The notes under the pieces: model-generated
Databases searched by the model: none
Told to the model about the DNA's origin: nothing
The model's input: only the letters and a program-made list of their open reading frames with translations
Assembly (NCBI GenBank): GCA_016709495.1
Contig: JADJMS010000015.1
Coordinates: forward strand, 1 to 64,000
Direction: 5' to 3'
Length of the DNA: 64,000 nt
From: Candidatus Dechloromonas phosphorivorans
GTDB taxonomy: Bacteria > Pseudomonadota > Gammaproteobacteria > Burkholderiales > Rhodocyclaceae
Translations under genes and position numbers: made by a program
Shown: piece after piece, positions 45,939 through 56,179 of the stretch
How the letters are laid out: the number at the start of each line of letters is the position of its first letter
How positions within the stretch are numbered: position 1 is the stretch's first letter

Positions 45939-45950
45939 GTTGACCGTAAC
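45939..45950 (-). repeat. Dispersed uptake-sequence-like 12-mer, exact
   Basis: Exact GTTACGGTCAAC on the minus strand in the gap between the PepSY and peroxiredoxin genes. It is followed by A6 and T6 tracts (45930-45935 and 45917-45922 on the plus strand), spaced about 13 bases start to start. Confidence 0.78.
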
Positions 45951-46030
45951 AGTTTGCGCTTAAGGTAGTGCCCCGAGTTCTGCGGTCGTGTGATCGGGAG
46001 TGGTTCGGCAAAGCATATACGTAAAGATGC

Positions 46031-47278
46031 TCATTCGACTGTACCAAGTGGTCGGGACGAAGCACGAGCGCTGCGTTTTTTCCACCAGATGTAAATGCCG
46101 GTCATGGCGAGCATTACGATCAGCAAGCCAAGCACTGAAACGAAAATTCGATAGGGCAGACCAAATACGTTTGCATCATGCAAGGCGTTAAGCCACATCG
46201 TTACAGTTACGCCGCTATGCTGACCGGTGGGAAGTTGTAGTTGCTTCAATTCGCCGTTGTTGGCGTCGAAGACCAGCCTTGTTCGCCCGCGCCGATCCTG
46301 AATGTCACGACTGCTGCGAACGGTGTAAATGTAGAGATGCCTTGCCCGATCAAGACGCAGGCCGACAGGTTTTTCTATGGAGAAGCCATGTAATTGGCTT
46401 TGTTCCGCCATTAGCCGATCTGCAATTTCGATTGCTTGCGGCCAATCGACTGCCGGATTTTTCAGCCGGGTCTCTTGCTTGGGCAACTCCCAGTAGGGGG
46501 GCGGATAATCGAACACCTGCCGGGTGACAGGTGCATAGACAATATCGTGCAAGTTCATGTAGACGCTGGACCACGCGAATATCAACAAGGCCAGCCAGAC
46601 CCATAAACCGCCAGCGCGATGCAGATCGAAATTCAATCGGTAAGTAGAGGCTTGCCACTTGACTAGCCAGGCCGGCTTCCAGCGGCCTAAAAATGAGCGG
46701 CGAAGCTGACTGCCTGGAACAGACTTATTGGTTCGAGTGATGGCCGGCAAGGTGAGGTAGAGGCTGACAAAACAGTCGATGGTCCAGAGCAGGGCGGCAA
46801 TCCCCAGTAACCATGCACCCAATTCGCCCAGTGAGAGGTTGTAGTGCAAGCGAAAGATGAAGGGCATGAGATTGTCCATCCCCGTGGGCAATCCTTCTCC
46901 AGTGAGACGACGACCGAGTTCATCTCCGCTAAACGGATCGAGAAACAACTCGCTGAACCCTAACGTGGCTGGGTTGCCTGCCTCTGCCGAATTGCCGGGT
47001 TCGAGGCGAATCATCACAGTCTCTGGCATCCCGATATCGATGAGATTGATGCGAGCCTCTGGTGCCAATCGTTCGGCACGCTCGATCAGTTTTATTAAAC
47101 TCAGCGACTGGCCTGCACGTTCAGGTGGAAATAAATGGGGGGTGACTATTCGATTCAATTCCGGCTGGAATGCCAGAAGGCATCCTGTCAGACCAACAAT
47201 AATCAGAAATAGTGTGATGGCGAGACCGACATAGCGATGCACCAAGACAAAAGCACGGCGAATATTCGTCGGGTTCAT
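46031..47278 (-). CDS. PepSY-associated transmembrane protein (iron-uptake associated)
   Basis: A 415-residue inner-membrane protein with four hydrophobic segments: residues about 13-35 (LAITLFLIIVGLTGCLLAF), 150-170, 205-230 and 370-390 (VLGLLIVMLAMTGIYIWW). HRYVGLAITLF and a final GIYIWWKKR are hallmarks of the PepSY-TM family, some members of which reduce or release iron from siderophores. It is the last gene of the tonB-exbB-exbD-receptor group and probably works with that receptor. Confidence 0.85.
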   Translation of the reverse strand: MNPTNIRRAFVLVHRYVGLAITLFLIIVGLTGCLLAFQPELNRIVTPHLFPPERAGQSLSLIKLIERAERLAPEARINLIDIGMPETVMIRLEPGNSAEAGNPATLGFSELFLDPFSGDELGRRLTGEGLPTGMDNLMPFIFRLHYNLSLGELGAWLLGIAALLWTIDCFVSLYLTLPAITRTNKSVPGSQLRRSFLGRWKPAWLVKWQASTYRLNFDLHRAGGLWVWLALLIFAWSSVYMNLHDIVYAPVTRQVFDYPPPYWELPKQETRLKNPAVDWPQAIEIADRLMAEQSQLHGFSIEKPVGLRLDRARHLYIYTVRSSRDIQDRRGRTRLVFDANNGELKQLQLPTGQHSGVTVTMWLNALHDANVFGLPYRIFVSVLGLLIVMLAMTGIYIWWKKRSARASSRPLGTVE

Positions 47279-47375
47279 TTACAGTCAGCCGGCCTTTTGA
47301 GTGTTGAAAACCAAGAAATGCGCACGGAGTTTTGGCAAAATTGCCCTATTTCCGTGCGCCTTGGTCATGGTGAAA

Positions 47376-49514
47376 TTAGAATTTCATGCGCAGTGACAAC
47401 TCATAGGTCCGTGGGTTGGCAATCAGAACCTGGGTGTTGCCGTAGGCTGACTCCGCATAAAGCTCATCAGTGGCATTTCGCACTCTGAAACCTACGTCCA
47501 AAGCTTTGCTGACTTTGTAATCGGCTGACAAATCAAGGGTGGTGTAGGAAGGCAGTTCAAGGGTGTTGGCGTCGTTGATATAGGCCTTGTCAACATGTCT
47601 CACCCAGCTGCCAAAACTCCAGGCTGCAGTCGGCATGAACTGAACGCCAAGATTGGCCATCCACTGCGGCACCAGACGCGGTGTATTGCCGCTTAGTGAC
47701 ACAGGCGGGTTGCCGGTTGAGTACTCATCGTAGCGAGCATGAACGTAGGCAATGTTGCCATCGATCTGCCAATGCTGAGTTGGCCTTAAGCCCAGGCTCA
47801 ACTCAATACCTTGCGATGATTGCTGACCAACTGGCAAGCGGTTGGTTGGTTTGGCCGGATCAGGAACGAAGACATTTTTCTTTTCAATGTCATAAATAGC
47901 GGCCGTCCACTCGCCCTTGTTGCCCCAGAATCCCTGCTTTACGCCGATTTCAAATTGTTTCGCTGTTGTCAGATCCAATTGGCTCTGATTGCGATTGAGT
48001 ACGAACAAGGTTCCACCCGGTTCGACAGCAGTTGCGTAGGATGCATAAAACGTAGTGTTTGGCGTCAGATCGTAAACGGCGCCGACTCTCCAAGAGTTGA
48101 AATTGTGAGTCTTGGACTCTTTCGGTGACCCAGCCTGATCGTGGTAAGTCCAATCAGTCTGGAAGCGATCATGACGCAGTCCACCGATCAATTTGAATTC
48201 CTTGGTTAGCGACAACTGATCCTCGGTGAACAGGGACCATTGATTGATGCTTACTTCGCGTGCCAATGACTTGTTGATGCGAGTGCCCGTGTTGAAATTA
48301 ACGCTGGGTGGGTTGTAGGCATCGACAGTTTGCGTTCCCGGGAAGCCGTTACGTTCGCTCTTGAATTCGGTTCGATTGATATCCGCGCCTATCAGGAAAC
48401 GATTGTCCAGCCCGCCAATTTTTCCTTTGAGCAAGCCTTCCAGCCGGTTACCGATCAACTGGTGATCATGATCAATATCTCCCCACGAGAAGCGCGTTAC
48501 CGTGGGCTTAGCGCTCGCGTTGTAGCGGAACTCTGACACATCGCGCCAGTTGCGATAGGAGTCGTAGTAGTACATCTGATTGCGCACCTCAAAGTCAGGT
48601 GTTGCCTGCCACTCGAGATTGCCGCGCAGCCAGGTGGTGTTCGAGGCATAGATGTTGTCAGTCAGGTTGTTGTAGTTAATTCGGCGCAATGAGCGCTCAA
48701 TCTTGCCGTTGACCAGCGGGGTTCCGTAATAGAAGTCGTTGACGTCATCTCGCATTTTGTCGAGCTCAAGGGTTAGCTTGAGGGTGTCGCTCAATTTAAA
48801 GAGGAGCGATCCGGTAAAGCGGTCCAGAGCGCCGCGTTCACCATCAACATAGCTGCCAAAGCGATTGGTGCTGATGTCTGCACGATATGCGACTGCATCA
48901 TCTTTTATTGCCCCACCTTTGCCTACATGGAGGCGGTGCGAGTTGTAACTGGAGTATGCATAATCGATTTCAAAAGGCTGGGCTGCAAAACTCGGTGCGC
49001 GTGATATCAGGTTAACCGTTGCGCCGGTGCCGCCTTCTCCGTTGAGGACGGACGCGGGGCCGCGCAGAACTTCGATCCGGTCATAGTTGGCGGTATCGAG
49101 AATACGGGAAGACATGTTCGACCCACCGGGTACCCGCACGCCGTTATAGAGCCAGGTGACACCGTTTTCAATGAATCCGCGAGCTGAAAAGCCGACATGG
49201 GATGCACCGACTCGTGCGCCGTTAAGGCCGGCAACTTTGCTGACGGCCTCGACCATCGTCCGGTCACCACGCTCTTGCATCGTTTCCTGGCTGATGACGT
49301 CGATGCTCGCCGGTATTTCCTTGATTGTGGTACCCAAGCGTGACCCCGTGCTTGCCGGAACGTCCAGCGGCATGACACGCAGGTCTCGCGCACCACTGAC
49401 ATTAACCGTCGAGAGCTCTTTGGTTTCTTCTGCTTGTGCAGACAAGTTACCAAGGCTACCCAATACCCCCAATAGCGCCATCGCCACTGGCGATAGTCTG
49501 AATTGCTGCTGCAT
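47376..49514 (-). CDS. TonB-dependent siderophore receptor
   Basis: A 712-residue outer-membrane receptor. After a signal peptide (MQQQFRLSPVAMALLGVLGSLGNLSAQA) comes a short TonB-box region (EETKELSTVNVSGARD), the plug domain (about 50-165; SIDVISQETMQERGDRTMVEAVSKVAG, VLRGPASVLNGEGGTGATVNLI) and a 22-stranded barrel ending in Phe (ELSLRMKF). There is no signalling extension, so no cell-surface sigma pathway. I use the ATG at 49514 because AAGGGG lies upstream. The ligand is probably a ferric siderophore of FhuE/FpvA type; not certain. Confidence 0.9.
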   Translation of the reverse strand: MQQQFRLSPVAMALLGVLGSLGNLSAQAEETKELSTVNVSGARDLRVMPLDVPASTGSRLGTTIKEIPASIDVISQETMQERGDRTMVEAVSKVAGLNGARVGASHVGFSARGFIENGVTWLYNGVRVPGGSNMSSRILDTANYDRIEVLRGPASVLNGEGGTGATVNLISRAPSFAAQPFEIDYAYSSYNSHRLHVGKGGAIKDDAVAYRADISTNRFGSYVDGERGALDRFTGSLLFKLSDTLKLTLELDKMRDDVNDFYYGTPLVNGKIERSLRRINYNNLTDNIYASNTTWLRGNLEWQATPDFEVRNQMYYYDSYRNWRDVSEFRYNASAKPTVTRFSWGDIDHDHQLIGNRLEGLLKGKIGGLDNRFLIGADINRTEFKSERNGFPGTQTVDAYNPPSVNFNTGTRINKSLAREVSINQWSLFTEDQLSLTKEFKLIGGLRHDRFQTDWTYHDQAGSPKESKTHNFNSWRVGAVYDLTPNTTFYASYATAVEPGGTLFVLNRNQSQLDLTTAKQFEIGVKQGFWGNKGEWTAAIYDIEKKNVFVPDPAKPTNRLPVGQQSSQGIELSLGLRPTQHWQIDGNIAYVHARYDEYSTGNPPVSLSGNTPRLVPQWMANLGVQFMPTAAWSFGSWVRHVDKAYINDANTLELPSYTTLDLSADYKVSKALDVGFRVRNATDELYAESAYGNTQVLIANPRTYELSLRMKF

Positions 49515-49595
49515 GCAATTTACCCCTTCTCTAGTTATGACCAACAAAATCCCCGAGCAACCACAACGGTGGTGGTAGCTGAAAAACACCGGCGT

Positions 49596-50006
49596 CTAGC
49601 GCGCCGGTTCAGTTAAAAAGGCTATTTTTACGATGCTGGCGCGCTGTGCTGCGGCCATCACATCGGCGACTTTTTCGTAAATCACCTTGCGGTCAGCGCG
49701 CAGGTGGAGTTCCGGCTGGCGCGGGCTGGCGGCGGCTAAGCGGGTGTCCAGCGCTGTGCGTTCAATGGCTTCGCCATTCCAGAAAATCTTGCCATCGACA
49801 TCAATCGCCAGCTGAATGACTTCCGGCTTGTCATCAAGCTTGGTGGCGGTGACTTGCGGCAGATCGATGGGAACGGCCTGGTGAAAGAGCGGCGCCGTGA
49901 TGATAAAAATAACCAGCAAGACCAGCATCACGTCGACCAGCGGTGTGGTGTTGATCTCGGCCATCGGCTGGGTCACGCCAGCTTCGTCAAAGCTTCCGAA
50001 AGCCAT
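49596..50006 (-). CDS. exbD: ExbD biopolymer transport protein
   Basis: A 136-residue inner-membrane protein with one transmembrane helix (LVDVMLVLLVIFIITAPLF) that contains the essential Asp, and a periplasmic C-terminal domain. With ExbB it uses the proton gradient to drive TonB. It is two bases after exbB. Confidence 0.93.
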   Translation of the reverse strand: MAFGSFDEAGVTQPMAEINTTPLVDVMLVLLVIFIITAPLFHQAVPIDLPQVTATKLDDKPEVIQLAIDVDGKIFWNGEAIERTALDTRLAAASPRQPELHLRADRKVIYEKVADVMAAAQRASIVKIAFLTEPAR

Positions 50007-50008
50007 GA

Positions 50009-50743
50009 TCAGGCCTGCCGGCTGCTGCGGGCGGCAGCGATGTCGACCAGATTGACGTTGCCGCCAACGCGCACGCCGGTCGTCAGGTAGGCATGCAGGT
50101 CGTGGGCAAAGCCGTCGAGTTGCACGGCCACCAGACGGTTGGCGCGGGTGAAGGCGTTGTAGGCGAGGACGGCGGGAATGGCGACGAAAAGGCCGGCGGC
50201 AGTCATGATTAGCGCTTCGCCCACCGGGCCGGCGACCTTGTCGAGCACCACCTGGGTGGCACCGGAAAGGCCGACCAGCGCGTGGTAGATGCCCCAGACC
50301 GTGCCGAAGAGGCCGATGAATGGTGCAGTCGACCCGACAGAGGCGAGAAAAGTGAGTCCCTGCTCAATACGCGATTGGGAATTGACGATGTGCGAGCGCA
50401 TTGAGCGGGTGACGAATTCGCTGGCATTGACGCCGGCACCGATGCCGCGTGCGGCGTTCTGCTGATGCGCTTGGGCTGAGTGGGCGCCGGTCAGGGCGAG
50501 GCCGGCGAAAATTCCCGAAGGATCATCGCGGCGTAGCGCTTCGAGTGCTTCGGGCAGCGAATTGGCGCTCCAGAAGCCGTTCAGCGCCTTTTCCTGCGAA
50601 CGCGAGGCGCGCCAGGTGGACATCATCTTGCTGAGAATGACTGTCCAGGAACTCAGCGAGAGCAGGGCCAGAATAATGGCGGTGGTGTGGGTGACCAGGT
50701 CGCCCTGATGCCAGAAGTGGGCGAGGCCCATTTGCGATTCCAT
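50009..50743 (-). CDS. exbB: ExbB/TolQ-type proton channel protein
   Basis: A 244-residue inner-membrane protein with three transmembrane segments (about 18-40, 135-160, 175-200), including GSTAPFIGLFGTVWGIYHALVGL and EALIMTAAGLFVAIPAVLAYN, the conserved pore region. I start at the ATG at 50743 (MESQMGLAHF) with AAGGGAA upstream; a longer reading overlaps tonB. It is the middle gene of tonB-exbB-exbD. Confidence 0.93.
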   Translation of the reverse strand: MESQMGLAHFWHQGDLVTHTTAIILALLSLSSWTVILSKMMSTWRASRSQEKALNGFWSANSLPEALEALRRDDPSGIFAGLALTGAHSAQAHQQNAARGIGAGVNASEFVTRSMRSHIVNSQSRIEQGLTFLASVGSTAPFIGLFGTVWGIYHALVGLSGATQVVLDKVAGPVGEALIMTAAGLFVAIPAVLAYNAFTRANRLVAVQLDGFAHDLHAYLTTGVRVGGNVNLVDIAAARSSRQA

Positions 50744-50756
50744 GTTTTCCCTTTCT

Positions 50757-51482
50757 TTACTCAAGTGCAAAGGTGATCGGAACGATCACCGAAGAATCAA
50801 CTGTTTCGTCGCCGCGCTTGGCCGGCACAAAGCGCCAGTGCGTGACGGCATCAATGGCGGCGCTATCAAGGCGGGGGAAGCCGCTTGATTTGGAGATAGC
50901 GACATCCAGTGCATCACCTTTGGCGCTGACCCGGACTTTCAGCAAAACCTTGCCTTCCTCACCCTGGCGCCGTGCCAGAGGCGGGTAAATTGGCTTCGGG
51001 TTGTGCAGGTAATCAGCATCAAAGCGTGCAGCAACCAAAGGTGCTGGCGGCGCTGAGATGGCAGCGACTGGTTGCGGCGGCGGGGCCGGCGGTTGCGGTG
51101 CGACGACAAAACTGCTGGAGGTGTTGGCCGTGCTGTCCACGGCCAAAATGGGTTGCGGCTGAATTTGCGGACGGCGTACCTGAGGCACAGGTTTGGGGGG
51201 CGGCGGCAGCGGTTTCGGCGGCTCGATCTTCTTTTCTTCAGCGAGCGGCAGCAGACGGGCGCTGATGCTGGGCGGTAATTGAATCAGGTCATTTTTGACC
51301 GAGATGTACAACACGGCATAAAGCAGCAGGGCGTGCACCAGAATCGCCAGACCCCAGGTCAGCAGGCGCTCAACTGGTGTGGGCGCGGGTGTTGCCAGAT
51401 GAAACGCGGGCAGCTCATCTGGTGCCTGGGTCTCATTGAGAATGGAGAAAGGTGGGGAGGCAGTCAAAACGTAAGAATTCAC
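50757..51482 (-). CDS. tonB: TonB energy-transducing protein
   Basis: A 241-residue protein with a single membrane anchor (LTWGLAILVHALLLYAVLYISV, about 43-63), a Pro-rich span (PPKPLPPPPKPVPQVRR) reaching across the periplasm, and the C-terminal TonB domain (YPPLARRQGEEGKVLLKVRV ... RLDSAAIDAVTHWRFVPA) that contacts receptors. It starts with GTG and has no clear Shine-Dalgarno. It opens the iron-uptake operon, so a Fur site would be expected upstream; I see only a weak resemblance near 51505-51525. Confidence 0.92.
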   Translation of the reverse strand: MNSYVLTASPPFSILNETQAPDELPAFHLATPAPTPVERLLTWGLAILVHALLLYAVLYISVKNDLIQLPPSISARLLPLAEEKKIEPPKPLPPPPKPVPQVRRPQIQPQPILAVDSTANTSSSFVVAPQPPAPPPQPVAAISAPPAPLVAARFDADYLHNPKPIYPPLARRQGEEGKVLLKVRVSAKGDALDVAISKSSGFPRLDSAAIDAVTHWRFVPAKRGDETVDSSVIVPITFALE

Positions 51483-51570
51483 TTATTTTGTGATTTGATT
51501 TTTGTCAAAAATTGTTATGAATCATGGGTTTGCGAGGGTTGGATTGTAGCGGCTGAAGAGCGGTTGCCCC

Positions 51571-51587
51571 TGCGACATGATGTCGCA
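51571..51587. promoter_or_regulatory. Perfect inverted repeat upstream of the dab cluster
   Basis: TGCGACAT-G-ATGTCGCA: eight-base perfect arms around one base, in the divergent region between tonB and the dab-type cluster. About 60 bases downstream is a possible promoter (TTGGCG, 19 bases, CATAAT at 51648-51653). It may be an operator for the cluster; the regulator is unknown. Confidence 0.45.
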
Positions 51588-51703
51588 CCCGAATCGTTGA
51601 AGTTCTTGTCTGCCGTCCCCTCTTGGCGCTATGACGGGCAGCGCTGGCATAATGTCGATATGAAAAAAATCATGGCAGCAGCCAATGAGCGAGGGGCGGG
51701 GAT

Positions 51704-53149
51704 GTGCTGAAGGTACTGGTCTTCATGCCAGTGCTGGGTGCCGGGCTGGTTGCCATTTTGCCTGGCCGTTTTGCCGGCTGGATGTGGCGCCTGGCCTTTT
51801 TCTTTGCACTGGCGGCGCTCGGCTACTCGTTCTGGCTGGCGGCCCATTTCGATCCGCTCGGCCCGGCGATCCAGATGCACGAAAGCCGGCCGTGGAATGT
51901 GCGTCTCGGCTCGTATTTTGCCTTGGGCATCGACGGTATATCGCTGTCCATGCTGCTATTGACCGCATTGCTGACCATGATCGCCGTGCTGATGTCGCGA
52001 CGCATGGAGGATGGCAAGCGGCTCTATTTCACCCTGATCCTGCTGCTTGAGTCGGCGATGTTCGGGGTGTTCACCGCGCGCGATTGGTCCTTGTTTTACG
52101 TTTTCTGGGAAGCCACCTTGCTTCCGCTGTTCTTTCTCATTGATCGCCTGGGGGGCCTTAACCGGCAACGCGCGGCGCTCAATTTTTTCCTTTACACGCT
52201 GGGCGGCTCGGTTTTCATGCTGGTTGCCCTGCTCTTTCTCTATGACGCAGCACCCGGCCACAGTTTTGCGATGGGCGATATGGCGGCGGGTGGGCGCGAA
52301 CTGCCGTTAAACACCCAGTTGTTGATCTTCGCCGGCTTGTTCCTTGGTTTCGGCGTCAAGATGCCGGTTTTTCCTTTGCACGGCTGGCTGCCGCTGGCGC
52401 ACGTAGAAGCGCCTAGCCCGGTGTCGATTCTGCTTTCTGGCGTGCTGCTCAAAATGGGCGCCTATGGCCTGATTCGCGCTGCCGAAACACTGCCGGCGGC
52501 CTTGCTGGCAGCGCAGGACTGGTTGATGGTGATTGCCATGGTGAGTCTCCTTTACGGCGGCATCCTCGCCTGGCGTCAGCAGGATCTGAAGGCGATGGTC
52601 GCCTACTCGTCAATTTCGCACATGGGCGTCGTCTTGCTGGGCATCGCCACGCTTAACGTGACGGGCATGACCGGTGCTGTGATGCAAATGGTGGCGCATG
52701 GCCTGACGGCGGCAACCTTGTTTTTGATTGTTGGCCTGCTCTACCAGCGTACCCATAGTCGCGATCTGGCCGATTACGGTTCGCTGCTCGGCCGCGCGCC
52801 GCGCTTTGCCTTTTTCATTGCCTTTGGACTGCTTGCCGCCATCGGCTTGCCAGGGAGTGCCGGGTTTATTGCCGAGCTGCATGTGCTGGTTGGCGGTTTC
52901 GGACGCTGGGGCGGCTGGGTGTTGATCGTTTGCTTGGGCATGCTGATCGGTGCAGCCTACGGCTTACGGGTGATCGGCCGGCTTTGCGGCAAGGGCGAGG
53001 CGATGACCATAAGCGACATGACGCGCACTGAAACGTCGGCGGCAGCGATTCTGGCGCTGGCGATTGTCGTGCTGGGCGTCTGGCCGGCACCCTTGCTTGA
53101 TCTGATTGCCGGCAGTGTCGGGCGCATCGCCGGATTGTTCGGAGCCTGA
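51704..53149 (+). CDS. ND4/NuoM-like antiporter subunit of the dab cluster
   Basis: A 481-residue polytopic protein with about fourteen hydrophobic segments. The key charged residues of proton-pumping antiporter subunits are present: Glu in FYVFWEATLLPLFFLIDRLGG and Lys in GFGVKMPVFPLHGWLPLAHVEAPS, plus LLKMGAYGLIR. It starts with GTG after GGGGAT. There are no other complex I genes here, so it is not respiratory complex I. It ends one base before dabA and probably conducts protons for the DabA complex. Confidence 0.88.
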   Translation: MLKVLVFMPVLGAGLVAILPGRFAGWMWRLAFFFALAALGYSFWLAAHFDPLGPAIQMHESRPWNVRLGSYFALGIDGISLSMLLLTALLTMIAVLMSRRMEDGKRLYFTLILLLESAMFGVFTARDWSLFYVFWEATLLPLFFLIDRLGGLNRQRAALNFFLYTLGGSVFMLVALLFLYDAAPGHSFAMGDMAAGGRELPLNTQLLIFAGLFLGFGVKMPVFPLHGWLPLAHVEAPSPVSILLSGVLLKMGAYGLIRAAETLPAALLAAQDWLMVIAMVSLLYGGILAWRQQDLKAMVAYSSISHMGVVLLGIATLNVTGMTGAVMQMVAHGLTAATLFLIVGLLYQRTHSRDLADYGSLLGRAPRFAFFIAFGLLAAIGLPGSAGFIAELHVLVGGFGRWGGWVLIVCLGMLIGAAYGLRVIGRLCGKGEAMTISDMTRTETSAAAILALAIVVLGVWPAPLLDLIAGSVGRIAGLFGA

Positions 53150-53150
53150 G

Positions 53151-56100
53151 ATGGAATCTGCCGACAACGATCTGCCCATACGCCAACGCCTGCAACACTG
53201 GGTCGAGCACTTGACGCATGTCTTGCCGGCTCAGGCGCCGATCCGCGATTTCGTGCATCACAACACCCTGCATGGCTTTCAGCACTTGCCTTTCCCGGAA
53301 GCGCTGGCGGCGGTTCACCGTCTGACTGGTGCGGCGACTTACTGGCCGGAGGCACGCTTTCAGGCGGCCTATGCGGCGGGGCGAATTTCGCCGGCGGATT
53401 TGCGCGAGGCTTTTGCCGATTCAGCCATTGAAGGGCTTGATGCGCCCGTCCTGCGTGCTTTAACGCGGCGTGATGTACTGCTCGCCAGTCTGCTGATGCC
53501 GACCGCGCAGGGCGAGCGGCGACTGGACTGGAATGAGCGCGAAGGGCTATTGGCTCGCGATAAAATTTTTGGCCGTTGTCGCGAGTTGACCGCAACAGAT
53601 GAGGTTCCTGCCGGAATCTGGCAGGAAAGCGCCATGCAGAACTGGATTGCGCTCTGTGCCCGGGTGGGAAATGAATGGACGCTGCGCAGCCTGCTCGAAC
53701 ATCTGACTGGCGAGGATGTGCTGGAACGGGTGCGTACTATTTTGCAGCGCCACATGGCAGCGCATCTGGATTTGGGTGTCGCGGCCTGGCGCAATCCGGC
53801 GCAGGCAGAGGGTTTTTTTGCTGCATGGCGAGCCAGTGCCGGTCTCGATGTGGCGTGGGAACTTGATGAGTTGCCCGGCATTCATGACGAAATAGCCTAT
53901 CTGCCGGCTGATCCGGTTGATGTGCTGGTCGATGAGTTGGCGCGGCTGATTCCGGATGAAGATTTGTGGCCGGGATATCTCGAGCGTCTGGCGCTTGAAC
54001 TGCCGGGCTGGTCCGGTATGTTCCTTTGGCGCGACCAAAATCCGGCACGCGGCGATGGTACGCCAGTGGATATGCTCGACTATCTTGCCGTGCGAGTTCT
54101 GCTCGAACGTCTGTTGTGCGAAGACCTGACCCGTCGCCTGACGGGCGCCGCAATGGAGTTCGATGAACTGCGCGGCTATTTCGCTGCCAATTTGGCCGAA
54201 TTCCATGTCCGCGATGCCTTGCAGGGCGTGCCGTTGAGCGAAGACCTGCAGCACCGCGCCACCCATTTGCTGGCCTCGGGTGAGGGTATTCTGGCAGTCG
54301 ACGACGATTGGCAGTTGCTGGCAGAAGAAATCTGGCAGCAACAGTGCGTGTCCGACTCACGGCAGCGCGCTGTTGCGCTTTACGAATTGCTGCGCGGCCT
54401 GGAATTTACCGCGGGCGATGCCGCCACCTTGACGGCTGAAGATGCGCAAAGCCTGCTGGAAATCGCCGCCAGCCTTGATCCTCTGGCCCGTGGGCAACTC
54501 TGGTTGCAGGCTTACGAACGCCATTATCGCGAAGAATTGTTCAGCGCCCTGACCGCCAATCATGGTCGCCATCCAGCACCCGGTTCGGTATCGGCGCAGG
54601 TCATCATGTGCATGGATGATCGCGAAGAAGGCACCCGTCGCCATCTGGAAGAAATCGCGCCGACGGTTGTCACTTACGGTGCGGCGGGATTTTTTGGCAT
54701 CGCGATGTACTGGCAGGGACTGGATGATCCGACGCGAAGCGCGCTCTGTCCGATTGTCGTGCGCCCTGAACACCTCGTGCGCGAGCAGGCGTGCGATGCC
54801 GAGCTCGGCGAACAGCACGCGCAACGTCACGAAAACCGCTTGCTGTGGCGCGAGCGCCTTTATCAGGGAACCCGCAATGGCGTTCTGGCAGCCCCCGTGC
54901 TGACTGCACTGGCCGCACCCACCGCTTTGCTGGCACTGCTCTCCAATACCCTGGCTCCGGCCTGGATAGCAGATGCCGTAAGGCGTTGGCGAAGTCAGTA
55001 TGAACGTCCGGTCACCACCCGTTTGCAACTGACCGCCGAAGCCGCTGCCGCCCCAGCCAGCGCCGATATGCCGCGCGATGGGTTTGACGACAAGGAGCAA
55101 GTCGAGCGCGTTGAGAACTTTCTGCGCAGCATTGGTCTGACGCAAAATTTCGCCCCGTTGATTCTCTTCTTTGGCCACGGCTCAGGCAGTCGCAATAACC
55201 CGCATCTCTCAGCCTACGACTGCGGTGCCTGCTCAGGTAAGCACGGCGGGCCGAACGCACGTGTTTTCGCAGCGATGGCCAATCGCCCGGCAGTGCGGGC
55301 CGGTCTGCTGGCGCGCGGGCTGGAAATTCCCAGCGGCGTGCTGGTTCATTGCCGCCGAGCACAATACTGGTGATGACAGCGTCGAGTGGTGTGACCTCGA
55401 CGTTGTCCCGCCTGAGGTGGAAACGGCGCTCGATACGCTGGTCGGGCAGCTGGCCGGTGCGTGTCGTGCCGATGCTGCCGAGCGCTGTCGCCGCCTTGCT
55501 TGAGCACCGCCAGGCGCCTTCACCGTGGCAAGGGTTTGAGCACGTTCGTGGACGTGCCAACGACATTTCGCAGGCGCGGCCAGAACTCGGCCATGCAACC
55601 AATGCGGCGGCCTTTGTCGGGCGGCGGGAAATGAGTCGCGGTTTATTTCTTGATCGCCGGGTTTTCCTGATTTCCTACGATCCGCTGGCTGATTTGAGCG
55701 GACAGATTGTCGAAAGCATACTGCTGGCGGTTGGCCCGGTTGGCGCCGGCATCGCCCTCGAATACTATTTTTCGACGGTCGATAACGAGCGCTTCGGCTG
55801 CGGCTCGAAGATCACCCACAACATCACCGGCCTGTTTGGCGTCATGGAGGGGGCGGATTCCGATCTGCGCACCGGCCTGCCCTGGCAGATGGTTGAAATT
55901 CACGAGCCGATGCGCCTGCTGGTTGTTGTCGAGCAGACACCGGCGGTGCTCACTGAAATCCTCGCGCGCCAGCCGGCTTTGCAAGAGCTGATCGGTAATG
56001 CCTGGATAATTTTGGCGGCAAAAGACCCGTTGACCGCAACAATTCAACAATATTGCCCGCGCCGGGGCTGGTTGCCGTGGACTGGCCGTTCGGTGTTGCC

Positions 56101-56179
56101 GCAGGTGGCGCGTTCGCGTGACTGGTTTGCCGGCAGCAGTGAGCCACTGGCGCCGGCCATGTTGTTGGGGGCGGCATGA
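53151..56179 (+). CDS. dabA: DabA-type (DUF2309) inorganic carbon uptake protein (two frameshifts)
   Basis: DabA is a carbonic-anhydrase-like protein that, with a membrane partner, captures CO2 as bicarbonate. The expected zinc ligands are visible: Cys487 and Asp489 in IMCMDDREEGTRRHLEE, His676 in LFFGHGSGSRNNPH and Cys691 in AYDCGACSGKHGG; the spacings match DabA of Halothiobacillus. The reading shifts near 55336 (after IPSG) into CWFIAAEHNTGDDSVEWCDL, and again near 55500 into ALLEHRQAPSPWQGFEHVRG, ending at 56179. Bridged length is about 1009 residues. The shifts look like sequencing errors. Confidence 0.9.
53585..53596 (-). repeat. Uptake-sequence-like 12-mer variant, one mismatch
   Basis: GTTGCGGTCAAC on the minus strand inside dabA, followed after 15 bases by AAAATTTTAT. 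Confidence 0.5.
56029..56040 (-). repeat. Uptake-sequence-like 12-mer variant, one mismatch
   Basis: GTTGCGGTCAAC on the minus strand inside dabA, followed by TTTT five bases after the core and AAAATTAT after 15. Confidence 0.5.

Noticed and set aside
51500..51530. A Fur box before tonB
   Set aside because: AAATTGTTATGAATCATG only loosely resembles the Fur consensus; expected from function but not supported well enough.
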